Source: Leifsonia sp. Leaf336 (GTDB taxonomy: Bacteria > Actinomycetota > Actinomycetes > Actinomycetales > Microbacteriaceae). From it: 64,000 nt of DNA. The translations under genes and the position numbers were made by a program. Shown piece after piece: positions 17,162 to 25,986 of this stretch; position 1 is the stretch's first letter; each line of letters begins with the position of its first letter. The stretch lies in the NCBI RefSeq assembly GCF_001423695.1, contig NZ_LMOZ01000002.1, forward strand, positions 658 to 64,657, in the 5' to 3' direction. The notes beneath the pieces are model-generated. The model worked only from the letters and a program-made list of their open reading frames with translations. It was not told the DNA's origin and did not search any database.

Positions 17162-18111
17162 CGGGACAATGCTCGCAGGGCGGCCGCGCGGATGTCAGGG
17201 GCGGTGAGCCCGGCGTGCTCCAGCAGGAAGGACGCGCTTCCTGTCGATGCGAACTCGTGGAAGCCCAGGATCTCGACCGGCACGCGGTCGGTGCCGGAGA
17301 CCACCACCGATGCGACTGCCGCGCCGAGTCCGCCGGCGACGTTCGCCTCTTCGACGGTGACGATTGCGCGGGTGTGTGCCGCGGCGTCCGAAATGGCGTC
17401 GATGTCGAGCGGAGCGAGGTAGACGGCGTTGAGCACGCGGGTCGACGTTCCCGCCGTTTCGAGGAGTTCGGCGGCCTCCAGCGCTCGCGGAACCATCGTG
17501 CCGACGGCGACGATGGTGACGTCGTGTCCGTCGCGGAGCTGTTGGAAGCGGCCGCGATCGAACGTCTCGGTCTCCGTGACGAGGTCCGGTACTTTGTAGC
17601 GGCCGACGCGGATGTAGGTGGGCCGCGGGTTTTCGACCGCGGCGCGGATCGCTGCGCGGGTCTGGCTGCGATCCGCGGGGACGACGATGTCGAGGCCCGG
17701 GAGGGCGCGGAGCCAGGAGAAGTCTTCGATCGAATGGTGAGTGGGGCCGAGTTCGCCGTAGGCGACGCCCGGGCTCATGCCGCAGAGGATGACCGGCAGC
17801 CGGCTGTAGGCGACGTCGGCCTTGACCTGCTCCAGGGCTCGCCCGGTGAGGAAGGGGCCGGCTGCGCAGACGAAGGGGATCAGACCGGCGTTCGCGAGAC
17901 CCGCTCCTACTCCCACCATGTTCTGCTCTGCGATTCCGACGTTGATCAGCCGGTCGGGGAACCGTTCGCGGAATCCGCCGAGGTTGCTGGACCCGACGGA
18001 GTCGTTGCAGACGGCGACGATGCGCGGGTCCTGCTCCGCTAGCGCGATGAGCTCCTCGGCGAAGGCGACCCGGTTGTCGTAGGTCGGGACGAGGGTTTCG
18101 GTGGTTGTCAT
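17158..18111 (-). CDS. Transketolase C-terminal subunit (pyrimidine-binding plus C-domain)
   Basis: 317 aa from the ATG at 18111, overlapping the N-subunit stop (ATGA). The pyrimidine-binding domain contains INVGIAEQNMVGVGAGLA with the cofactor-activating Glu, and GPTHHSIEDFSWLRALPG. The C-terminal domain contains VAVGTMVPRALEAAELL and VEEANVAGGLGAAV. Together with the next gene it forms a split transketolase of the kind used in sugar catabolic operons, including apulose-4-phosphate transketolase. The reaction transfers a two-carbon ketol unit to glyceraldehyde-3-phosphate. Confidence 0.9.
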   Translation of the reverse strand: MTTTETLVPTYDNRVAFAEELIALAEQDPRIVAVCNDSVGSSNLGGFRERFPDRLINVGIAEQNMVGVGAGLANAGLIPFVCAAGPFLTGRALEQVKADVAYSRLPVILCGMSPGVAYGELGPTHHSIEDFSWLRALPGLDIVVPADRSQTRAAIRAAVENPRPTYIRVGRYKVPDLVTETETFDRGRFQQLRDGHDVTIVAVGTMVPRALEAAELLETAGTSTRVLNAVYLAPLDIDAISDAAAHTRAIVTVEEANVAGGLGAAVASVVVSGTDRVPVEILGFHEFASTGSASFLLEHAGLTAPDIRAAALRALSR

Positions 18112-19010
18112 GCCAGCTCCTTGAGGGCCTGCTCGACCTGCTCGGCGGAGGGCACCTTGTGATGCCATTCGACCCGGTCTTCGATGAATGAGACGCCCTT
18201 GCCCTTGGTCGTGTTGGCGATGACCGCGACAGGTCTGCCCGAGCTCGACGGGCCGAACGCGGCCAGCAGCTGGCCGTAGTCGTGGCCGTCGATCTCGCGG
18301 ACCTCCCAGCCGAACGACTCCAGCTTCTCGTCGAGCGGGTCGAGCGCGTTCGTGTCCTCGGTGCGAGCACCCTGCTGCAGGCGGTTGCGGTCGACGACGA
18401 CGGTGAGGTTGTCGAGCCGGAACTGGGCAGCCGACATGAACGCCTCCCAGTTGGAACCCTCCTGCAACTCCCCGTCGCCGGTGACGACGATCACGCGGCT
18501 TCCGTCGCCGTTGAGCTTCGCGCCGATCGCCGCACCGACGCCGACCGGGAGCCCGTGGCCCAGCGGCCCCGTGTTGGTTTCGACCCCGGGCACCTTGTTG
18601 CGGTTGGGGTGGCCGTTGAGCGGTGACAGCGGCTCCATGAAGGAGGACAGCCGCTCGGGGGCGAAGAACCCGCAGGAGGCCAGCGTGGAATAGAAGGCGG
18701 CCGAGCAGTGCCCCTTCGACAGGATGAATCTGTCGCGCCCGCTCGCCGTGGGGTTCGCCGGGTCGACATCGAGCACGGCCAGGTATGCGACGGTGAGGAT
18801 GTCGGCCACGGAGAAGTCGCCGCCGATGTGGCCGAGCTGTGCGCGGTCGATCATGTTCACCACGGATCGGCGGATGCCGTTCGACCACGCGTGGAGGATT
18901 TCGTCTCGTGTCGCGGCGTCCGCCCCGGCGATCTCGGTCCGGGTCGCCACCCAGTACGCGCGTGCGCGGTCGTCAGCGGTCAGGGGCGACGACGGTTCGA
19001 GCTGCGTCAC
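18108..19010 (-). CDS. Transketolase N-terminal (TPP-binding) subunit
   Basis: 300 aa from a GTG at 19010 preceded by AGGAG. The thiamine-diphosphate motif is GDGELQEGSNWEAFM followed by NLTVVVDRN. Other transketolase signatures are GHIGGDFSVADIL, ILSKGHCSAAFYSTLA and NTGPLGHGLPVGVGAA. It is the first gene of a five- or six-gene minus-strand operon (N-subunit, C-subunit, kinase, isomerase, then sorC and lacI). A promoter with a TTGACA -35 lies upstream and overlaps the divergent promoter of the apiosidase-like gene. Confidence 0.92.
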   Translation of the reverse strand: MTQLEPSSPLTADDRARAYWVATRTEIAGADAATRDEILHAWSNGIRRSVVNMIDRAQLGHIGGDFSVADILTVAYLAVLDVDPANPTASGRDRFILSKGHCSAAFYSTLASCGFFAPERLSSFMEPLSPLNGHPNRNKVPGVETNTGPLGHGLPVGVGAAIGAKLNGDGSRVIVVTGDGELQEGSNWEAFMSAAQFRLDNLTVVVDRNRLQQGARTEDTNALDPLDEKLESFGWEVREIDGHDYGQLLAAFGPSSSGRPVAVIANTTKGKGVSFIEDRVEWHHKVPSAEQVEQALKELA

Positions 19011-19030
19011 GATCTCCTGCCGATCTGTTG

Positions 19031-19044
19031 TGCATGTTCATGCA
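19031..19044. promoter_or_regulatory. Palindrome in the transketolase operon leader
   Basis: TGCATG-TT-CATGCA, perfect 6-bp arms, lies between the predicted transcription start and the GTG at 19010. Candidate operator for the SorC regulator. Confidence 0.45.
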
Positions 19045-19069
19045 TGGGTGGGTCTTCATTCATAATCGC

Positions 19070-19100
19070 ATCGTAGCTCGTCGCTTGCAAGAAGTGTCAA
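19070..19100 (-). promoter_or_regulatory. Promoter of the isomerase/kinase/transketolase operon
   Basis: On the minus strand, TTGACA (19100-19095), a 19-bp spacer and TACGAT (19075-19070). The -35 is perfect and the spacer long. Predicted start about 19063, leaving a ~50-nt leader with the palindrome. Confidence 0.5.
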
Positions 19101-19113
19101 CCGTGACGATATA
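19085..19113 (+). promoter_or_regulatory. Promoter of the apiosidase-like gene
   Basis: TTGCAA (19085-19090), 17-bp spacer, GATATA (19108-19113). Its -35 region lies inside the divergent minus-strand promoter, so the two polymerases would compete. Confidence 0.45.
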
Positions 19114-19120
19114 TGCGCAA
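19113..19120. promoter_or_regulatory. Near-match to the TTGCGCAA palindrome
   Basis: ATGCGCAA, one mismatch from the recurring site, at the predicted transcription start of the apiosidase-like gene. Confidence 0.3.
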
Positions 19121-19161
19121 ATCGGTTGAGGATTCACGGTTCCGCGGCCAGAATCAGCCGC

Positions 19162-20900
19162 ATGACCAGAACTCTTGACCGCTATTCGCCATTGAGCTCG
19201 GCGCTCGACAACGAGCACGCTCGTGCGGTTCTCGAAAGGGTGATCCCCGACGTCGTCGCCTCGCCGCTCGCGCAGGGCCTGCGCACAGCCCCGCTGGGAG
19301 GATTCCTCCAGTTCGTCATGAGGCCGGACACCGCGAAGGTGGAGGAGCTGCTGGCGGCACTGGCGACGATCGAAGACACGTCGGAGCAGTCGGAGGAGCC
19401 GGCGTCGATCGCGCCCGCTACGGACTACGAGCCGGACAGCGTTCCGTCGGGCTCGGCCCGCGTGAGCATCCCGGACTCGGCGACTCGCAACGAGACGGTC
19501 GAGATCGGGTTCGACGGGCCGTCGCACGGCAACCCGTTCATCGAGGTGGAGCTTCACGTCCGTTTCGAGAAAGGATCGGACACCGTGGTCGTGGGCGGCT
19601 TCTACGACGGCGGTGGCCGATTCCTCGTCCGCTTTCTTCCGCCCGCGGCCGGCAGCTGGACGTTCGTGACGGAGTCGAACGCCCGATCCCTCGATGGGAT
19701 CGGCGGCGCGGTGGAGGTGAGGGAGGGGCGCGCGCGTGGACCTGTTCGCGTCGACGAGGGGGGATCTTCGCGTACTCCGACAGCACCCCGTTCGTAGGTT
19801 TCGGAACGACCGCCTATGCATGGACCCACCAGAGCGCCGGATTGCAGGACCAGACGATCGAAACGCTGGCCCTGACGCCGTTCAACAAGATCCGGATGGG
19901 GCTGTTCCCCAAGGACTACCTCTACAACAAGAACGAGCCGGAGAGCTTCGTCTTCCCGCGCAGCGACGACGGCTGGGACACGACGCGGTTCGACCTCGAT
20001 TACTTCGCGAACCTCGAACGACGCATTGCACAGCTCGCCGAGCTCGGCATCGAGGCCGACCTGATTCTGTTCCACCCGTATGACCGGTGGGGCTTCAGCA
20101 GGCTCGGCCAGGTGGCCGACGAGCGCTACCTCACCTATGTGGTGCGTCGTCTCGCCGGTTTCGCGAACGTGTGGTGGTCGATGGCGAACGAGTACGACCT
20201 CCTGACGGCCAAGCGGCCGGAGGACTGGCATCGGCTGGCGCAGGTGGTCGCGCGCGAGGATCACGCGGGGCATCTGCTGTCGATCCACAACTGGCTGGAG
20301 GTCTTCGACTTCTCGGCGGGCTGGGCCACGCATGCCAGCATCCAGCGTGGCTCCGACGAGATGGGGGGCCTGGTCGATGAGTGGCGCCACCGGTGGGGAA
20401 AGCCGGTCGCCGTCGATGAGTTCGGCTACGAGGGAGACCTGGACCAGGGGTGGGGGAACCTGACCGCTGAGGCGGTCGTGCAGCGGTTCTGGTCGGGAAC
20501 CCTGCGCGGAGGTCACTTGACGCACGGCGAGACGTTCTGGTCCGAGGACGAGATCATCTGGTGGTCGCGGGGCGGTGTGCTGCGCGGCGAGAGCCCGGCC
20601 CGCATCGCCTTCCTGAAGAGGATCGTCGCCGAGTCGCCGACCGGAAGGGTCGATGCGCTTCCGGGAGACTGGGATGCTGTCACCGGCGGAGTCGCGGGCG
20701 AATACGTGCTCGTCTACTTCGGCGACCACCGGCCGCGCTTCCGTGACGTCACCGTTCCCGACGGAATGCGCGCGGAGATCGACATCGTCGACACCTGGGA
20801 GATGACCGTCACGACGTTGCCCGGCACGCACGAGGGCACGCTGCGTGTGCAACTTCCGGCGCGACCGGGCATCGCCCTTCGCTTCCGGGCGGCCGCATGA
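19162..20900 (+). pseudogene. Apiosidase-like (DUF4038/GH140-type) glycosidase, frameshifted
   Basis: Two frames together encode one protein of about 580 residues. Part 1 (ATG 19162 to the stop ending at 19797) has an N-terminal helical region and a DUF5060-like Ig domain (VVGGFYDGGGRFLVRFLP). Part 2 (protein-like from about 19764, ATG at 19842, stop at 20900) has a DUF4038/apiosidase-type TIM barrel and a DUF5605-like tail. Likely catalytic Glu codons are at 20190 (MANEYD) and 20418 (AVDEFGYEGD). The break is at the six-G run 19758-19763: seven Gs would read DEGGIFAYSDSTPFVGF without interruption. It may be a sequencing error, a real null mutation or a slippery phase-variable tract. Relatives in GH140 release D-apiose from rhamnogalacturonan II. 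Confidence 0.75.
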
Positions 20901-21700
20901 TCATCGAGGAGGGCATGGTCGCGGTCGTCACCGGCGGCGCCAGCGGTATCGGGTTGGGGCTCGCGGAGGCGCTGGCAGACCGCGGGGTCCGGATCGTGGT
21001 CGCCGACATCCGGGCGGATGCCCTCGAACAGGCGGTGAGCGACATCCGGGCCCGCGGAGTGGACGCGGTCGGGCAGGCGACGGACGTGTCGGACGCGGGC
21101 GCCGTCGAGCGGATGGCCATCACGACGATGGCGACCTTCGGCCGCGTCGACCTGGTGTGCAACAATGCCGGGCTCGTGTCGCCCGGCGCGCCGATGTGGG
21201 AGCAGGAGGCGAGCACCTGGGATCGGATGATCGGTGTCAAGCTCCGGGGTGTCATCAACGGAGTCACGGCCTTCGCGCCGTACCTCGTCGCGCAGGGCAG
21301 CGGGCACATCCTGAACACCGCGTCCTCTGGCGGCCTCGCTCCTCTGCCGGGCCGCACACCGTACGCCGCGACCATGCACGCCGTCGTCGGGCTGACGGAG
21401 ACCTTGGACCTGGAGCTGAAGGCGGCCGGCCCGGCGCTCGGCGCCACCGTGCTCTGTCCCGGGCTGGTCGATACCCCGTTGGGTCAGAACTCCGCGGCGC
21501 TCGGTGCGATCACGCTCCCCTCCGGGACAGCAGGTTCCATCGGGGACTTGCCGGGGGCGATGTCCGCCCGGGCGGTGGCCGATGCGGCGCTGATCGCTGT
21601 GGAGGCGGGTCGGGTTCACGTCGCCCCGGGAGATGGGGTCCTCGAGCGGGCCCGAAGCCGGGTCGAGCACCTCATCGCCGATCTGGAGGCGGCGCGCTGA
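20897..21700 (+). CDS. Short-chain dehydrogenase/reductase with altered catalytic Lys
   Basis: 267 aa; the ATG overlaps the preceding stop (ATGA). The Rossmann motif is [17 protein letters not shown], with NNAG and NTASSGG following. The catalytic motif reads YAATM instead of YxxxK: the codon at the expected Lys position is ATG, one base from AAG. Loss of this Lys normally cripples SDR catalysis. The protein may be inactive, use an alternative proton relay, or the base may be wrong. Substrate is unknown; position suggests a role linked to the apiosidase-like gene. The last 29 bp overlap the convergent CoA-transferase gene. Confidence 0.85.
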   Translation: MIIEEGMVAVVTGGASGIGLGLAEALADRGVRIVVADIRADALEQAVSDIRARGVDAVGQATDVSDAGAVERMAITTMATFGRVDLVCNNAGLVSPGAPMWEQEASTWDRMIGVKLRGVINGVTAFAPYLVAQGSGHILNTASSGGLAPLPGRTPYAATMHAVVGLTETLDLELKAAGPALGATVLCPGLVDTPLGQNSAALGAITLPSGTAGSIGDLPGAMSARAVADAALIAVEAGRVHVAPGDGVLERARSRVEHLIADLEAAR

Positions 21701-22316
21701 AGGGTGCGCCGGTCAGGGCGCGGAGTTCATCGAGGTCCTGTCCCGGAGCAAGAGCTCGCAGGACCAATCCCGCTTCCGTCACGTCGAAGACTGCCCTGTC
21801 GGTGATGATGCGGTCGACGACTCCGACGCCGGTGAGTGGGAGAGCGCAGTTCTCGACGATCTTCGGGCTGCCGTCCTTCGCAACGTGCTCGGTGATGACG
21901 ATGACACGCGGTGTTCCTGCGACGAGGTCCATCGCCCCGCCCATGCCTTTGACCAGCTTGCCGGGGATCGTCCAATTGGCGAGGTCCCCGCGTGCGGAGA
22001 CCTGCAGCGCGCCGAGGATAGCCGCGGCGACGTGGCCGCCGCGGATCATGCCGAAAGAGGTGGCAGAGTCGAAGACGGCAGCGCCGGGCCGCACGGTGAT
22101 CGTCTGCTTCCCGGCATTGATGAGATCGGGGTCCTCGTCGCCGTCCAACGGGTAGGGGCCGATGCCCAGGATGCCGTTCTCGCTCTGCAACGTCACGTCG
22201 ACGCCCGGCGGCAGATGATTCGCGACGAGGGTCGGTATCCCGATTCCCAGGTTGACGTACTGTCCATCGCGCAGCTCGCTCGCCGCCAGCGCGGCCATCT
22301 CATCACGCGTCCACAT
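21672..22316 (-). CDS. 3-oxoacid CoA-transferase, subunit B
   Basis: 214 aa. Contains [18 protein letters not shown] and the catalytic Glu motif LQSENGILG, which forms the gamma-glutamyl-CoA intermediate in this family. [14 protein letters not shown] and [12 protein letters not shown] are further signatures. Together with subunit A it would transfer CoA from succinyl-CoA (or acetyl-CoA) to a 3-oxoacid such as acetoacetate or 3-oxoadipate. The start overlaps subunit A by 14 bp. Its place between the apiosidase-like/SDR genes and the rhamnosidase is unexplained; no thiolase is nearby. Confidence 0.92.
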   Translation of the reverse strand: MWTRDEMAALAASELRDGQYVNLGIGIPTLVANHLPPGVDVTLQSENGILGIGPYPLDGDEDPDLINAGKQTITVRPGAAVFDSATSFGMIRGGHVAAAILGALQVSARGDLANWTIPGKLVKGMGGAMDLVAGTPRVIVITEHVAKDGSPKIVENCALPLTGVGVVDRIITDRAVFDVTEAGLVLRALAPGQDLDELRALTGAPFSAPPPDRR

Positions 22317-23025
22317 GGTCGAACTCCTCGCGTCGGCGCACTGTGCGCTGCTCGATGTGTTTCGTCGTGTCGGCGACCTTCACGAGTCGTTGCACGAATA
22401 TGCCCGGGGTGTGGATGTCATCGGGGTCGAGGTACCCGTCGACGACCTCCTCCGCCTCGACGAGCGTGATCCGGCCCGCGGTCGCAACGAGCGGGTTGAA
22501 GTTACGGGCCGCGAGCCGGTACCGGAGGTTGCCGGCCGCATCCGCCTGATGCGCGCGCACGAGTGCCACGTCGGCGACGATGCCGAGCTCCAGGATCGCC
22601 CGGACGCCGGAGAACGTCTGCTCCTGCTTGCCCTCGGCGATCGGGGTCCCCACGCCGGTCGGGGTGAAGAACGCGGGGATGCCGGCCCCGCCCGCGCGCA
22701 AGCGCTCGGCGAGCGTCCCCTGCGGGACGAACTCCAGGTCGAGCGCGCCCGAGAGGTACTGCTCGGCGAGAAGCTTGTTCTCGCCCGCGTACGAGACCAG
22801 CGCTCTCCTCACCTGGCCGCTTTCGAGCAGGAGTCCGAGTCCCTTGCCGTCGGTGCCCAGGTTGTTGCTGACGATCGTGAGGTCGCGTGCTCCGGTGTCT
22901 CGCAGAGCGGCGATCAGGTTGGAGGGGATGCCGGAGAGGCCGAACCCCCCGACGGCGATCGTCATGCCGTCACTCACGACGCCGGCGATCGCCGCCGCCG
23001 CGCTCTCCCAGGACTTGCTCGCCAT
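22303..23025 (-). CDS. 3-oxoacid CoA-transferase, subunit A
   Basis: 240 aa from the ATG at 23025. Contains the CoA-binding glycine-rich region [16 protein letters not shown], then [29 protein letters not shown] and the conserved [10 protein letters not shown]. It pairs with subunit B, whose gene overlaps it by 14 bp, as a scoA-scoB type operon. The promoter region (23026-23209) is shared with the divergent rhamnosidase gene and contains a TTGCGCAA palindrome, so both may be regulated together. The physiological acyl acceptor is not evident. Confidence 0.92.
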   Translation of the reverse strand: MASKSWESAAAAIAGVVSDGMTIAVGGFGLSGIPSNLIAALRDTGARDLTIVSNNLGTDGKGLGLLLESGQVRRALVSYAGENKLLAEQYLSGALDLEFVPQGTLAERLRAGGAGIPAFFTPTGVGTPIAEGKQEQTFSGVRAILELGIVADVALVRAHQADAAGNLRYRLAARNFNPLVATAGRITLVEAEEVVDGYLDPDDIHTPGIFVQRLVKVADTTKHIEQRTVRRREEFDHVDA

Positions 23026-23123
23026 CCCACTCCTGCGCTCATGCGGGACCCTCGTCGCGAGTGGCCCCGTGGGGGTCCAGTGTCGTTCATCCTGCTGTCG
23101 CACCGCTCGGGTGCACGTCGGTT

Positions 23124-23131
23124 TTGCGCAA
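23124..23131. promoter_or_regulatory. TTGCGCAA palindrome between CoA-transferase and rhamnosidase genes
   Basis: Exact palindrome 79 bp before the GH78 start and about 100 bp before the divergent CoA-transferase start. Confidence 0.5.
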
Positions 23132-23209
23132 CTGTCGGCGCACGGGCGATCGCGTACGACCGTCGGCCGCATGCTGGAACTGCCTTGTACTCAGACCCCG
23201 GAGCCTTCC

Positions 23210-25846
23210 ATGACGACCAACCCATTCGAATCCGCGCGATGGATCTCGCGCGCCGTGCCGGCCGCCACGCGCGTCAGGCGCAATGCGGCGAGCGAGGCGG
23301 TGGAGTGGGTGGCTCCCGGGCATTCGCTGGCGCAGACCTTCTTCAGTCAGGGGCCGCTGTCCGCGGTGAGCGTGGACATCGCCGCCCCACGCGACGCCGA
23401 GGATCCGTTCGCGGTCGATGTCCGCTTCGTGATCCGGGTGCTGAACGCCGGCGGCGAGGCCGTCGGCGAGCTGGTCGCCGACGGACCCCAGCTGCTGTGG
23501 GAGCGGCTGGACCGGTTCATCCCGATCACCCCTCCGGCCCCTCCGGGCGAGTACACCATCGTGCTGGAGGCCGAACGCGAGACCGTCGGCTGGTATTTCG
23601 CCGATGGGTCATCGACGGGCGCCGACGACGGCACCGCACCTCTCCCGCTGCAGGGCCAGGCTTGGACCGACGGCGACCCGGTCGAGGGAGTCCGTAGCGC
23701 GGCCGCCGAGACGATCCCTGCGCCCAATCCCGTCTTCCGAACCCGGTTCACCCTGCCATCGGCGGCGAAGCAAGCGACGGTCACGGCGGTCGTGCTCGGG
23801 TGCGGATTCGTCACGATCAACGGCATCCGTGTCGGCGAAGAGGCCCTCGAGCCGGCCGTGACGAACTACGACCGCTCCGTCCTCTACCGGACGTGGGAGG
23901 TGGCGCACCTGCTCCGAGCGGGCGTCAACACGATCGAGATCGACGCCGGCCGCGAACGATTCGCTGCCAGAGGGGGCGACATCTGGGGGTGGTACCTGGC
24001 CCCCTGGCATCGCGAACCGATGGCCCTGGCCCGGATCGACGTGCGCCACGACGACGGTGGGATCTCGACGCTCGTGACGGACGAGACATGGGAGACGGCG
24101 GCGGGACCGGTCAAGGTGGACACGCTTTTCGGGGGCGAGCAGTGGGCCCTCGACGCGGCCGACGCCGAGTGGCGGCCGGTGACCGTTGTGGCAGGTCCTG
24201 CGGGGGAGCTGCGTCCCGCCTCGCACCCTCCGGTGACGGCGGGTCCTCCGCGGCCGCCCGTGAGCATCGATGCCGTCTCGGACAACTCGTGGGTATTCGA
24301 CTTCGGAGAGGTCATGACCGGGCGCTTGCGCTGTACCGTGTCCGGCGCCCCTGGAGGCCTCGTCACTGTCGTCTCCGGCGAGCAGCGTGACGGTGACGGG
24401 AACGTCACCTGCGACAACTACCTCGTCGCCGGGCCGGCCCAGGTGGACTCCCTTCGGCTGGATCGGGAGACCGAGGAATACAGCTGGGAACCGCAGTTCG
24501 GCTACCGGGGGTTCCGGTGGATCCAGGTCACGACCACCGGCGGCGTCGATGTCTCCCAGGTTCGCGCCGTCCCCCTCTACACGCCACTCAGCACGGTGGG
24601 CGAACTCACCGTCAGCGAACCGCTGCTCGAGTGGATCGACAGCGCGACCGCACGAACGTTCAGGAACAACCTGCACGGCATCCCCACCGACACCCCCATC
24701 TACGAGAAGAACGGCTGGACGGCGGACGCCCACCTCGCCACCGAAGGTCTCCTCCACCATTTCGACCTGCGGTCCTCGTTCGGCAAGTGGTTGGACGACC
24801 ATGCGGATGCGCAGTCGTCCGACGGTGCCATCCCCCAGATCGTGCCGACCCCAGGCTGGGGTCGGCGCACCGACCCGGCGTGGTCGTCCTCCGCGGTCCT
24901 GATCCCCTGGTACCTGTATCGCGAGTACGGTGACCCGGGGCTGCTGGAGCGGCACGAATCGATGGTGCGCCGCTACGCGGACGGGCTGCTCGGACGTCTG
25001 AAGGACGGTTTGTGGCCCGACCGCACCTGGGGCGACTGGCTTGCGCCGGGTCATGGTGTCGCCCCCGAGGGACGGGTCTCCATCGGGACCATCATGTCGG
25101 TGACGGCCTTTCAGCACGTGGCGGCCATTCTCGATGCGATCGGGCGGCAGGACTCCGGCGCATACCTCGATGCCGCGAGGGCGACGGCCGATGCCTATCA
25201 CCGTGAGTTCTTCGACCCGATTGCCGGGCACTATCGCGTGCGGGGAGTCGGGTACCGGCAGTCACTCAATGTGCTTCCGCTGGCGTTCGACACCGTTCCC
25301 ACCGAGCACGTCGAGACTGTCCGGGCGAGCCTGATCGGCGATCTCGAGGGTCGCACTGCCGGCCACCTCGATCTCGGCGCCGTGGGTGTGCGTCATCTGC
25401 TGCCGGTGCTCTCGGCCGCCGGACGGGACGATCTCGCCCTGACCGTCCTCCTGCAGCGCAGCCGACCGGGATGGGGCGTCTGGTTCGACGCGGGCGAGAG
25501 GACCCTCCTCGAGTCGTGGGACGTGGACGCACGATCGCGCAACCACTACTTCCTCGGCTCCGTCTCGTCCTGGATTCAGCAGAGGGTCGGCGGCCTTCGC
25601 CTCACCGCGCCGGGATGGCATGAGTTCGAGGTGGCGCCCGTGGAGGACGATCGGGTGACTCACGCGGCCATCCGCCATCGCACCCCGCTCGGCGATGCGG
25701 CGGTCAGGTGGTCGCGTGGTCCGGGCGGGTGGGATCTGCGGGTGACCGTTCCCTCGGGAGCTGACGCCAGGGTGCCCGTTGCAGGGACGGACTGCATTCT
25801 CGGCCCAGGCGAGCACCGGCTCCGGGTCACCGCCGAGACTCGCTGA
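23210..25846 (+). CDS. GH78 alpha-L-rhamnosidase
   Basis: 878 aa from the ATG at 23210, preceded by GGAG. N-terminal beta-sandwich domains cover about 1-400. The (alpha/alpha)6 barrel follows, with the family motif TDTPIYEKNGWTADAHL, where Glu499 is the probable general acid. A C-terminal beta domain ends with LTAPGWHEFEVAPV. No signal peptide is visible, so imported rhamnosides are the likely substrate. GH78 releases L-rhamnose from pectin (rhamnogalacturonan), flavonoid glycosides and saponins. It stands in front of an ABC importer and follows a shared, TTGCGCAA-containing promoter region. Confidence 0.92.
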   Translation: MTTNPFESARWISRAVPAATRVRRNAASEAVEWVAPGHSLAQTFFSQGPLSAVSVDIAAPRDAEDPFAVDVRFVIRVLNAGGEAVGELVADGPQLLWERLDRFIPITPPAPPGEYTIVLEAERETVGWYFADGSSTGADDGTAPLPLQGQAWTDGDPVEGVRSAAAETIPAPNPVFRTRFTLPSAAKQATVTAVVLGCGFVTINGIRVGEEALEPAVTNYDRSVLYRTWEVAHLLRAGVNTIEIDAGRERFAARGGDIWGWYLAPWHREPMALARIDVRHDDGGISTLVTDETWETAAGPVKVDTLFGGEQWALDAADAEWRPVTVVAGPAGELRPASHPPVTAGPPRPPVSIDAVSDNSWVFDFGEVMTGRLRCTVSGAPGGLVTVVSGEQRDGDGNVTCDNYLVAGPAQVDSLRLDRETEEYSWEPQFGYRGFRWIQVTTTGGVDVSQVRAVPLYTPLSTVGELTVSEPLLEWIDSATARTFRNNLHGIPTDTPIYEKNGWTADAHLATEGLLHHFDLRSSFGKWLDDHADAQSSDGAIPQIVPTPGWGRRTDPAWSSSAVLIPWYLYREYGDPGLLERHESMVRRYADGLLGRLKDGLWPDRTWGDWLAPGHGVAPEGRVSIGTIMSVTAFQHVAAILDAIGRQDSGAYLDAARATADAYHREFFDPIAGHYRVRGVGYRQSLNVLPLAFDTVPTEHVETVRASLIGDLEGRTAGHLDLGAVGVRHLLPVLSAAGRDDLALTVLLQRSRPGWGVWFDAGERTLLESWDVDARSRNHYFLGSVSSWIQQRVGGLRLTAPGWHEFEVAPVEDDRVTHAAIRHRTPLGDAAVRWSRGPGGWDLRVTVPSGADARVPVAGTDCILGPGEHRLRVTAETR

Positions 25847-25852
25847 CCGCAC

Positions 25853-25860
25853 TTGCGCAA
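25853..25860. promoter_or_regulatory. TTGCGCAA palindrome upstream of the first CUT1 transporter
   Basis: Exact palindrome just after the GH78 stop and 127 bp before the permease start. Confidence 0.5.
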
Positions 25861-25932
25861 AAGTCCTCGTCCGGGGGCCGCAATGGCTCAAACTGGATTA
25901 CGCTCGTCGAAATGCTAATAGTCAGAATCTAG

Positions 25933-25947
25933 TTCCGTATGACGGAA
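25933..25947. promoter_or_regulatory. TTCCG-N5-CGGAA palindrome
   Basis: Perfect 5-bp arms in an unusually A/T-rich stretch 40 bp before the permease start. It shares its pattern with sites at 41110 and 53703; candidate IclR operator. Confidence 0.45.
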
Positions 25948-25986
25948 ATTTGACGACGAGATATGCGATCGGAAAAGAAGTCAACG

